A stretch of DNA of 27,741 nt, taken from positions 3,255 to 30,995 of the forward strand of contig NMRA01000800.1 of NCBI GenBank assembly GCA_002633005.1. The letters run 5' to 3'. Made by a program: the position numbers and the translations under genes. Source of the stretch: Phoronis australis. Lineage: Eukaryota; Phoronida; Phoronidae. Of this stretch, positions 20,571-27,741 are shown piece after piece. The notes under the pieces are model-generated. The model was given only the letters and a program-made list of their open reading frames with translations. It did no database searches and was not told the DNA's origin. Within the stretch, counting starts at the first letter, position 1; each line of letters starts with the position of its first letter.

Positions 20571-20885
20571 TCAAGAATTTATAAAATCATTAAACCTGGA
20601 GGGTTTCTTGATTTCCCTTCCTGTCCTTGTAACTACAGGTTTTGATTTAATATCTGGTGAATCATTATCAGTGTCACGTGTTGATTGAATAGGATTGTGT
20701 GTTTGTTTGACTTTGTGACGAAATGCACTGGGCAAAGTAGGCTGTACAGAATGTGGAGATTCTGCAGCGGACATTAACTTTGTCGATTGCGGCGATACTC
20801 TCGCGCTTCATCACCTGATTTGACAATGTAAGATGTATCAGAATGTTGTTTAACCAATTCTGCTGGTTCCCAACCACTCTTAATT
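20571..20885 (-). pseudogene. pol: Integrase C-terminal tail
   Basis: GWEPAELVKQ, SYIVKSGDEAREYRRNRQ and, after a frame change near 20780, a Ser/Pro/Thr-rich stretch ending VTRTGREIKKPSRFNDF. This is the usual end of Ty3-type integrases: 'W.PA.IV', 'SYIV...G..YRRNR', then 'TRSGR..KKP.R'. The zinc finger and the DDE catalytic core are absent, removed by the deletion. Confidence 0.85.
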
Positions 20886-21317
20886 TTGCCATGAATTAGA
20901 ATATCATCCATCACAATTTCTACTCCCGAAATGTGACCAAACATACTTTGCATAGCCCTTTGATAAATTTCTGGGGAACTCTTCAAGCCCGTTAGCAACC
21001 TAAGATGCCTGTATCGCCCAAATGGGGTGTTAAATGCTGTATAGTAAGAACTTTGCTCACTCAGCCTGATTTGGTACAGTAATAACCCATGTTTGCATCA
21101 AGTACACTGAAAATTTTACTCCCATGTAACCTGGTTACATTATCATCAATTGAACTCATCGGGTGGTGTTCACGCAAAATAGCCTTATTTAAGCTCGAGG
21201 GATCAATGCACAACCTGACTCTATTATTGTGTTTCCGAACACATACTAACGGAGATACCCAAGGTGTTGGCTCTGTGACTTTCGCAATAATGCCACACCT
21301 TTCTAAGTGATCTTAAA
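20886..21317 (-). pseudogene. pol: Reverse transcriptase core, frameshifted and truncated
   Basis: Pieces in two frames make a recognisable finger and palm region: TPWVSPLVCVRKHNN, RLCIDPSSLNKAI, then KIFSVLDAN, and after a further one-base shift near 21070, YTAFNTPFGRYRHL, GLKSSPEIYQRAMQ and the active loop VMDDILIHGK. Both active-site Asp of the xxDD loop remain. Right after the loop the sequence jumps to the integrase end, so thumb, connection and RNase H are missing. Inactive. Confidence 0.85.
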
Positions 21318-21899
21318 TTACAGTTTTACCTGTTCTCTGATAGCAGCGGGAACTGGTCTGGGAGGGTGAACTACTGGCGGTATAGACGAATCTACCTGAA
21401 TATCGTATTCCCCTGGAATACACCCGATTGTTTCTTCAAATACGTCAGTGTATTTTCTTACAAAACTGTCATGACTTGCATTTTGTTTCTGAGAATCGAC
21501 TTCAAATACTCTCTGGACCACATTTAATTTAACACTGTCATCACGACCTAATAAATCTACTTGTTTCCTGTTGTCTAATACAAGAAACTCTAGCATATGT
21601 CTTTCATTCTTATAAACAGCTGGCAGTACAATTTTTCCATACGCTTTATGTGGTTTGCCATGAATACCATTGATCATAACGTTGCTCTGTTTTAACAGGT
21701 GTTCCCTACCTAACTTTCTGAGTGTAACTAGTGACAATACATTGCAATCTGCAAACGTATCAATTGCTAAGGATACTTTTAACTTATCAACTTGTACTGC
21801 GACATTCTAATCATCAGAATTGGTACATGCAAAATTTGAATTTATACCAAATACATCTTTAATATTGCATTGTACCACCATATTTGACATTTCGTCCTC
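21318..21899 (-). pseudogene. pol: Protease and N-terminal reverse transcriptase (pol, damaged)
   Basis: This lies in the same frame as gag, after its TAG. It includes a further in-frame TAG at 21807-21809. The aspartic protease site reads LAIDTFADCNVLSL where the family has DTGA; the Gly to Phe change should abolish activity. Later landmarks are LVLDNRKQVDLLGRD, then the linker to reverse transcriptase with GCIPGEYDIQV and PPRPVPAAIREQVKL. The frame ends at TAA just before 21318. Confidence 0.85.
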
Positions 21900-22739
21900 C
21901 TATGTTCTGTGTACATTTGTGTGTCCTTGGTGATTCCGACCACGATTTCCCCTGTAACGCCCTCTAGATTTTCCTCTTCGCTGTTGTTGATGGTGGTTTT
22001 GCTGTCGTAGCGATCTCTGCGAGGATGTCTGTTGTGCTTTGCAAATTTTCGAAATCGCAAAATGACCAAAACTGCCACAAGCGTGACATGTTTTGCCTCT
22101 GGCAGGACAGTTATCTTCGTAATGCGTTCTCGTGCATTTTTTACAAAACATCATGTGCCTTGTGTGACACACATTGTCCTCTGCTGTTTGGTTTTTTAGG
22201 TGCTGTTGTGACAGTTCACTTGCACGGCAAATTTTAATGACATTTTCCAACGTATAATCATTTACTTCTAAGTCTAGAAGTTTCAACTTGATGTGACTGT
22301 CGCGGACACCATTGACAGTTCTGTCACAAATAAATGTGTCTTCTATGTCACCATAGTCACATCCCTTTGCGCGATGCTTCAGATCGGCAACAAAAGCCAT
22401 AAGCGACTCACCGGCTTTGTGGTTGCGTTCCAAAAATGCTCGTCTGCGAATATTTCGGTACTTCTTGTGGCCATAGTGTTCATCAAAACATTTCAAAACC
22501 ACGTCTAAATTATACCTGTCTTCCGGCGACAAATCAAATGTATTAAACAATTTGACACCATCTGCCCCAAGGAGATGAAGTAAAATGTTTACTTTCTGTT
22601 TACCTGACGCATCCTCGAGTCCGCTTGCAATCAGGTAAATGTCAAATCGCTGTCTCCACGGGCTCCAACTTTCTCCTGTTTTGTCAGTCTCTAGCTGTAC
22701 AAACGGTTCTGGCGGGCTCACGTCTAGATTAGCAGCCAT
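21900..22739 (-). CDS. gag: Gag polyprotein of the Ty3-type retrotransposon
   Basis: An intact 279-residue frame. The ATG is in a good context (AACAATGG) about 38 bases after the primer site. Capsid-like helical sequence fills residues 20-190 (for example WSPWRQRFDIYL near 27 and RRRAFLERNHKAGESL near 100, both typical of Ty3-type Gag). Two cysteine-histidine knuckles follow: CKKCTRTHYEDNC and CHACGSFGHFAISKIC. Both deviate from the strict CX2CX4HX4C pattern (CX2CX3HX4C and CX2CX4HX6C). The C-terminus is rich in Arg, Gln and Gly, fitting RNA binding. Gag would package the element's RNA in cytoplasmic particles. It ends at TAG, after which the pol frame continues without a frame change. It is the only undamaged protein of this element. 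Confidence 0.93.
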   Translation of the reverse strand: MAANLDVSPPEPFVQLETDKTGESWSPWRQRFDIYLIASGLEDASGKQKVNILLHLLGADGVKLFNTFDLSPEDRYNLDVVLKCFDEHYGHKKYRNIRRRAFLERNHKAGESLMAFVADLKHRAKGCDYGDIEDTFICDRTVNGVRDSHIKLKLLDLEVNDYTLENVIKICRASELSQQHLKNQTAEDNVCHTRHMMFCKKCTRTHYEDNCPARGKTCHACGSFGHFAISKICKAQQTSSQRSLRQQNHHQQQRRGKSRGRYRGNRGRNHQGHTNVHRT

Positions 22740-22776
22740 TGTTTAGAACAGTAAGCGACATCTGAACAAAAAATCG

Positions 22777-22792
22777 CCAACTCCTGACACCA
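22777..22792 (-). other. Primer-binding site, tRNA-Leu type
   Basis: Directly next to the 5' LTR, the minus strand reads TGGTGTCAGGAGTTGG. Its first 13 bases are complementary to the 3' end (CTCCTGACACCA) of the animal tRNA-Leu(CAG) type. Confidence 0.8.
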
Positions 22793-23021
22793 TGTAATGC
22801 CTTGTGGAGAGAGGGGTAAAGAAGACGTCTTTACTTGAACACTACTTTATTGCAGACTGACTAACTACTGTACCACAACATGTTTTTGCAATACACAAGA
22901 CCACATGCATATGAGTCACATTTCATAGAACTGTTTGGCAAGACTTATATAATAAACCATTTTAACTAATTGTGCCATATAAGGTAAGTGTAGTTCCCGT
23001 ACAAATCACAATACTATTACA
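22793..23021 (-). repeat. 5' LTR (229 bp)
   Basis: Full-length LTR copy. On the minus strand it has a TATA-like TTATATAA at 22945-22952 and a polyadenylation signal AATAAA at 22846-22851, in the order expected for U3 then R. It keeps a 25-bp stretch lost from the other LTR. Confidence 0.9.
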
Positions 23022-23026
23022 GAGTG

Positions 23027-23868
23027 GAATTGATGAAATGATTGCAAGACAATACTCTGCTTATCAAGCGACACCAAACTAAAAGACAAACGGGAAATTC
23101 TTCGGTTTTTAGGCACTTGCATTTATCCATTCATCCATAAAATCCACTGTCGGGCATTTGGGCATATTTCATTCAACAAAAATCGCTGTCTGTACATCTT
23201 TGTTTGATGCAGGTAACATTTCACCTTAAAATGTTTTGGCTTAGACCTAGATGTCAGGCTTTGTACCCTCATATCCCGCTTTCGATCCATTTGTTTCGTT
23301 TTTTCATTCTTGAACGTTGACCGTGACAGCTATGCAACAGGTGTCCAAAATAACATTGTCTCTTTTAATAAATATTGTTGTTTTCCAAAGTCCACTTTTT
23401 AGTACATTGCAATCATAAAAATTAAGTTTTGTTCCACTGTTTCTTGTTTACGATAGCCTACACTACATGCATCAGGATCAAAAACTTTTATTTTCCGTAA
23501 GAAATAGTTGATGTCTATACATTTCTGGAAAGACCTGCACTGTAACTAGCGCGGTGACTTATCCACATTACATGTACATTTCAAAATTAAGTGAGGGTTG
23601 TTGCACACTTTCTATTGATTAGAAAACTTTTACTTCCAAATTTGAGATAGAAGCTTGGAGTAGCTTTTCTTATTTTTGGTAAAATAAAACTCCTTAAAGA
23701 TTGTAATTGTGTCAAACCGCACCGAAAGTCTAATAAATTATTATATACAGTGTATTAACATCAAATAATTTTGGATGAATGCGTGAATAAATTATCCATA
23801 ATAAGTGTGAGAGATTCATATTTTTAATCCTTTGTCTTTATAGGGTAGAAATTTTTGAATCATGCGTA
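23027..23868. other. Unassigned stretch right of the LTR element
   Basis: AT-rich, with no gene, exon or repeat that I can recognise. Confidence 0.4.
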
Positions 23869-24330
23869 ATGGTTTTACTGAACATTTTCATAAACAACCA
23901 TTCGTATGAAGTTAAAATAACTTATTTAGTTAAACTTGCTGCTGTTACTTTAACCGATCTAAATCCCACTGGATGCATGACAGCATTATGTCCTACAAGA
24001 CATTTGGAACGGACAACTATGGATGATTCTTACTCTACTTTGATGACAATAGACACCCCACTGTCAGGAGTTTAATTTCCAAATTCTTTTGTTGAATTTT
24101 ATTTCATCGTTTCAATGGCAAAATTCAGTCGATTACAACACATTGCAACTACTGTCTCGTTGTTAAGAGGCCTCAACCTCTATTGGTTAAACTTCTTGGG
24201 GAACACAATTGGGCAACATGAATTACATGTAAGTGCATCACACTTTACCAGTGTGATCTTAATATTTCCTCAGAAAGCAGTAAATTTCGAGAACAACGTG
24301 ATTGATTTTTGCATATGTCTAGCAGACTAC
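23869..24330 (+). repeat. Tandem-unit 'start' block, unit 4
   Basis: The most complete copy. AAACAACCATTCGTATGAAG at 23892 recurs at 26011 (distance 2119 bp), which fixes the unit length. GGATGCATGACAGCATTATG at 23971-23990 corresponds to the site where the 5.17-kb element sits in unit 2. The rest aligns to unit 3. Open frames across it (68 and 81 codons) have no known domain. Confidence 0.75.
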
Positions 24331-24677
24331 AGCGACAATTGGCAACATTCCCTCCAATAAAATCATAAAGCGCAACAGACATTGTTGGATGATGGCTATG
24401 ATAAATTTAGCTTTACAGCCTGCGAACCAAGTATGTATTCTCAGATGTAGAAACAATATTGTTTGTTTATTATGAATAAACTACCACATATATTGCATGT
24501 TTTTGCCAAGAATTTTCCTCATGCTTTGATGTTATTATGCTTGTCTTTTGCATCCTTGCTCGTCTTCGGAGGGCAAAATCGGAACATATCAGACTAAAAT
24601 TGCCTTCAAATGGGTTTCTTTAATTATGTTACTCCATGCAATCGGAATGTTAACTTGTCTTAATGTTCTTTTCACAG

Positions 24678-24776
24678 GACGGACGTACTCCACTTCATGC
24701 AGCAGCAGAACGTAGCGATGCAAGCAACGTAAAGGTACTGCTAGAGCATAATGCCAATGTGAACGCCCTGGATGAG
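24678..24776 (+). CDS. Ankyrin-repeat exon, unit 4 (one repeat, 33 codons)
   Basis: Acceptor TTCTTTTCACAG precedes 24678 with a fair pyrimidine tract, and donor GAG|GTACAG follows 24776. The 99 bases encode one complete ankyrin repeat of 33 residues: DGRTPLHAAAERSDASNVKV, then LLEHNANVNALDE. It has all the hallmark positions (DGxTPLHxAA, LLxxxANVNAxD). It starts and ends at codon boundaries (phase 0-0). It is about half identical to the exon at 5318, and the downstream intron starts alike. Flanking unit blocks are 690 bp upstream and 560-650 bp downstream. It looks functional. It belongs to a larger ankyrin-repeat protein whose other domains are outside the window. Confidence 0.88.
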
Positions 24777-25319
24777 GTACAGTAGTCATCGTGTGAAGTA
24801 TAAATGGACATACGAAGCAATCTGTTGTCTTCTGAAATTGTGTTTACTACAAATTTTGTCTTAACGTTGGATATTAAGGTTTTATCGAACCTTATATATT
24901 GACCTTCATTCTAACTCATATATCAGTAAAAGTATATTTTCTGAAAGAAAATTGTCAAAGATTGCAAAAATATGTTTTATGTTGATGTGCTATTATATTC
25001 ATTATGTTAACATCATTCTCAATCAAAATTACAAGGAAGATCAATTCCATACCAAAATAACCTCTTGGAGAATTTCAATGAACTCCTTTTTAAATGAAGT
25101 TTTCAACCTCAAAATAGCTTGTAGAAATTTTTAGTTTACTCTGTTTGTTTTGTTTCTTTACCAAAGTTACTTGCAAAGCGTAAGATATTTTTGTAAAAAA
25201 TTGAATTCGCTTTTGCCATACATGTACAGTTCGCAAAATGTAGTTGTTTAAAAACAGAATAGAAACAAAGTAAATGGCAGTATTAATAAAATAACGAAAA
25301 CGGACACATTTATGAAACA
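24777..25319 (+). other. Intron after ankyrin exon of unit 4
   Basis: Begins GTACAGTAGTCATCGTGTGA, similar to the intron at 5414. The rest is AT-rich with no further exon seen. Confidence 0.6.
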
Positions 25320-25675
25320 TGTGGTACGGATAATGGAAATTCTTTGCTGCATTACACTCACTTAAATCATAAGTAACAATTAACATGATTGTGACAGTCA
25401 AGCCCAATGTAAATTCGGAATATATATTTTGAAACTGGCATAATCAAAGAAATCAATTATGATTGATCTAAGGCCCCCTCAACATCTCAAGTCCGACACA
25501 CCAAAACCCCCTCGATTCACGATGCCCGCGACCCCCAGCCCAAAACTCCCTCGACCCAGTCTACGCAAACTCGACTTTATCTAAACATACAAGAAGCGCT
25601 GACTTGCAGGAGGAACGAGTCTGGCTGTGGCCTCGGCGTGCTTTTTCCTGTTTTTTAAACTGAGAGAAAAATAAA
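25320..25675 (+). repeat. Tandem-unit 'end' block, unit 4
   Basis: Pairs with 13640-14060 over its full length, including the C-rich tract (CCCTCGACCCAGTCTACGCA at 25549-25568) and the closing TTTTTCCTGTTTTTTAAACT. About 80% similar by eye. Confidence 0.75.
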
Positions 25676-26000
25676 CTGATTAGGTATGCAATATGAAAAT
25701 TGATGAATTATTTTTTTTTATTTTTGCTTCTATTATAGTCATCAAGAAATTACAATTGGGTTTCTTGTGATATGGCAATTCGGTTGAAGAACGACAGAGT
25801 TACAAAAAGTTTTAAGGGCAGTAAATCCCATTGCACACAACGGAGCAAAGGAATGCAAACAACTCTATTAAAAGCGCAGCACAACCTCAGCGGCTGCAAG
25901 ATGTGATTGGTATTCCAGGGAAAGATTTCCCTGTATTGCGTTAGCACCAGTACGAGCGATTTGATTTTAACATTTAACTGCCTTTCCAACATTCAGTATT
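25676..26000. other. Inter-unit spacer, units 4-5
   Basis: No gene seen. Together with the neighbouring blocks it has the same length as the spacer between units 1 and 2. Confidence 0.45.
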
Positions 26001-26057
26001 TTCCGTTAGTAAACAACCATTCGTATGAAGTTCAAAAATTACTTATTTATCGTAATC
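26001..26057 (+). repeat. Tandem-unit 'start' block, unit 5, cut off
   Basis: AAACAACCATTCGTATGAAG at 26011 and ACTTATTTA match 23892-23930. Similarity stops at about 26057, where the tyrosine-recombinase retroelement begins (TTTTGCCCGGGGTACGCC). Confidence 0.75.
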
Positions 26058-26384
26058 TATTTTGCCCGGGGTACGCCACGAGCTATGTTGCAGAGTAAAA
26101 CAAGAGGAGGATTGGGAATATTTGTCATTTATTATGACGTAATAGATAAAACTAACTAAGACTCTGCAAGATGGGCATGCAGAAAACGCCATAGTGGCAG
26201 CACGGGAATGCTGACATCGCCCATCCGAGGTGCGAAACCCGGGCAATAACAAGGTTAGACTATGATAAAATATAGGTACTAAACAGGATAACAGCAAATT
26301 AGAATACATAAGGCTAGAATATAAAAAACAAGAACATAACGAAATGGAAGTAAAGTTAACTAGAACTAATGACTAGAAATTGAA

Positions 26385-26552
26385 GCCTGCAACTACAGGC
26401 ATTGGGCCACAGGCTGCAACAACAGACCTGCGAACGGGAGGAGGCCGGCTGCAACAACAGTCCTGACCTAGTGGGCTGAAACCACAGACCCAGAGGAGTG
26501 GGAGGGGCTGAAAAGCAAAGTGAGAGAAGTGGGGAGCTGCAACAACAGGCTC
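26385..26552 (+). repeat. Interspersed GCTGCAACAACAG motif cluster
   Basis: Related words occur at about 26385 (GCCTGCAACTACAGGC), 26412, 26447, 26473 (GCTGAAACCACAGACC) and 26534 (GCTGCAACAACAGGC), with spacing of 26 to 61 bp. They lie in the 3' non-coding part of the tyrosine-recombinase element. Confidence 0.7.
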
Positions 26553-26561
26553 ACCAGGAGT

Positions 26562-26945
26562 TCAAGAAGCCTGGGGAAGAGGAAAAGCAGACATGCGAAT
26601 GTAGTTTTTTAGTGCGTCAGATTTCCAGCGCCCCATGCGCTGGATCACCGGTTCAGGGACGCCACGGCTGGCCGCAGAGGTGGCGGCGCCAATGCGAAAG
26701 CTATGAGACGTATAAGCCTTGGTGTCGAGTCCTACAAAGGAAACCACTTTAGTTAACATGGAGTTGAAGCAGGAACGGGTAACCGGTGATCCACTGAGGT
26801 GTTGGAACAAGGGGCCAGGAGAGGGCTGAAAGGTAGACAAGTACAAGGTTAGGACAGCTAGTGGGCAATGGGGAGAGTGGCTGGACGGAATTGTAAGTGA
26901 CACTGGTCCCGAGCTGTGCTTGAAGGTACGCAGAGTGATGAACAC
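26562..26945 (-). pseudogene. Tyrosine recombinase C-terminal domain of the DIRS/Ngaro-type element
   Basis: A frame of 127 codons with the later catalytic boxes of tyrosine recombinases: HSFRIGAATSAASRG (His and Arg of box II, residues 81-84) and MGRWKSDALKNYIR (Trp 107, nucleophile Tyr 115). Before these, LRTFKHSSG, GPLFQHLSGSPVTR and SMLTKVV fit the DIRS group. The box I Arg ('LRxGE') should lie upstream, but the sequence is joined to the reverse transcriptase instead, so the enzyme lacks its N-terminal part and cannot be active. In intact elements it integrates circular DNA copies without target duplication. Confidence 0.9.
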
Positions 26946-26964
26946 AGAATCGCCAGAGCGGGGG

Positions 26965-27741
26965 AAGACGACGGCGCAGGAAGGCGCGGCCGGGCACGAT
27001 GACGGAGCAGGCGAAGTTTAGTAGGCCAATGAGGGATTGCAGGTCACGAAGAGTAACCTTGAGGCGCTTTTGGAAGTCGAGCAGGAGGTTGGAAGCTCTG
27101 TCCACCTTGTCCTGTGGGAGAGAAGCAGTCATGGTGGCAGAGTCAAGGTGGATGCCATAAATGGTGATGGAGGTGGTCGGTTGAATTGTCTTGTCGTGGT
27201 TGATAGGGATGCCTAGAGAGTCGCAGAGTGACATGAATGAGGCGAGGTTCCGGGAGCATGTTGGCGAGGATGGGGGGCCCACGAAAAAGAAGTCATCGAT
27301 GTAGTGAGAAACGCCGGCGACCTTCAATTTGGTTTCCAGGATCCATTGAATCGCAGAACTGACCTTTTCGAAGATGTTGCAGCTGGAGGCACAGCCAAAT
27401 GGCAGGCACCTGTCGTAGTAGAAGTTGTTGGCCCAGGAGAGACCTAAGAAGTGGTAGTCGTCAGGGTGCACCGGTATGATGCGGAAAGCGTCATTGATGT
27501 CAGTCTTAGCCATGAGGGAGTGGCGCCCAAACCGTTGAACCAGGCGGATAGCGTCCGTGATGGATTGGTACTGGACTTGGGAGAATTCAGGGGGTATGAG
27601 GGAGTTAACTGAGTTAGAGTGACGGGATGGGTATGACAAGTTATGAATGAGACGAAAACTGTTAGGGTGAGATTTAGGGATGAGGGCAAGGGGTGATGAA
27701 GAGAAAAGGGGGAAAGGGGGGGATGGGAAGGGACCAGCATA
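26965..27741 (-). pseudogene. Reverse transcriptase of the DIRS/Ngaro-type element, partial
   Basis: Open from the window edge (27741) through the whole catalytic domain. Landmarks in order: PLALIPKSHPNSFRLIHNLS, SITDAIRLVQRFGRHSLMAK, KTDINDAFRIIPVHPDDYHF, YYDRCLPFGCASSCNIFEK, the active loop HYIDDFFFVG, then GIPINHDKT, YGIHLDS, DLQSLIGLLNFACSVIVPGR and AFLRRR. These are typical of DIRS-group reverse transcriptases, including the 'LQSLIGLLNFA..VVPPGRAFLRR' end. The catalytic Asp pair is intact. After residue Arg near 26968 the expected RNase H does not follow; the frame runs on to 26749 without similarity because the sequence has switched to the recombinase in another frame. N-terminus outside the window. 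Confidence 0.93.

Larger units (their letters stand above)
20147..23021 (-). mobile_element. Ty3-type LTR retrotransposon, internally deleted, minus strand
   Basis: Bounded by two related LTRs (TG...CA ends) and by the 5-bp target duplication GAGTG at 20142-20146 and 23022-23026. In the element's own direction the order is 5' LTR (22793-23021), tRNA-Leu-type primer site, gag, protease, partial reverse transcriptase, integrase tail, polypurine tract, 3' LTR (20147-20341). The whole is 2875 bp, about half the length expected for the class, because the region between the reverse-transcriptase active loop and the integrase C-terminus is gone. LTRs differ at roughly 9-10 aligned positions in about 190, so the insertion is old. 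The gag style, the short LTRs and the Leu-type primer site suggest the Mag/SURL branch; this last step is inference. Confidence 0.92.
26058..27741 (-). mobile_element. Tyrosine-recombinase (DIRS/Ngaro-type) retroelement, 3' part
   Basis: Reverse transcriptase followed by a tyrosine recombinase on the minus strand, with no LTR-integrase, defines this class. The element runs past the right window edge. Its 3' end is put at about 26058 because tandem-unit sequence resumes there. The non-coding 3' part (26058-26561) is GC-richer than the flanks and carries repeated GCTGCAACAACAG words. RNase H and the first part of the recombinase are missing, so the copy is defective. Confidence 0.88.

Noticed and set aside
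20774-20892. Independent gene from the 72-codon frame at 20674-20892
   Set aside because: It is an alternative frame of the integrase tail of the LTR element.
27444-27740. 98-codon Ser/Pro/Leu-rich frame at the right edge
   Set aside because: Shadow of the reverse-transcriptase frame on the same strand, which carries the real motifs.

Overview
This is a eukaryotic, almost certainly metazoan, stretch: AT-rich, almost no long open reading frames, ankyrin-repeat exons with proper splice sites, and a dense mix of transposon families (Ty3-type LTR, tyrosine-recombinase retroelement, Tc1-like, Penelope-like, hAT-like and other miniature elements). The frequent ACATGTACATGTA strings and this mix of elements suggest a marine invertebrate, possibly a deuterostome. 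I cannot name the species or phylum. There are no operons, CRISPR arrays or bacterial genes.

The host signal is thin but coherent. Two plus-strand exons (5318-5413 and 24678-24776) each encode one ankyrin repeat, are phase 0 at both ends, and are followed by similar intron starts. Non-coding intron sequence recurs in the same orientation as 'start' blocks (7573-7657 joined to 12832 onward, 16605-17090, 23869-24330, 26001-26057) and 'end' blocks (6755-6935, 13640-14060, 25320-25675). The last two start blocks lie about 2.12 kb apart. I read the window as the intron-rich interior of an ankyrin-repeat gene grown by tandem duplication of a roughly 2.1 kb exon-plus-intron unit, then inflated by transposons. 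Only units 1 and 4 still show an exon I can recognise.

From left to right: unassigned sequence with a 313-bp hAT-like miniature element (1089-1401); a Penelope-like reverse-transcriptase fragment (about 2580-2933); a 666-bp miniature element with 64-bp inverted ends (3195-3860); unit 1 with its exon; unit 2, split by a 5.17-kb element (7658-12829) that has 71-bp inverted ends, arrays of GCCGACC and a decayed Tc1-like transposase; a second inverted copy of a repeat ('X') that also sits inside the 5.17-kb element, here carrying a nested insert with ~430-bp tandem repeats; the unit 3 remnant; a gap with a purine tract and a tRNA-like sequence; an internally deleted Ty3-type LTR retrotransposon on the minus strand (20147-23021, 5-bp target duplication GAGTG); unit 4 with its exon; and the beginning of unit 5, broken by a tyrosine-recombinase (DIRS/Ngaro-type) retroelement that runs off the right edge.

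The most useful observation is that the tandem units act as an internal reference: unit 4 supplies the approximate empty site for the 5.17-kb element, which shows insertion at a TA dinucleotide. The nesting order can therefore be read: tandem duplication first, then the 5.17-kb element and repeat X, then X's own insert.
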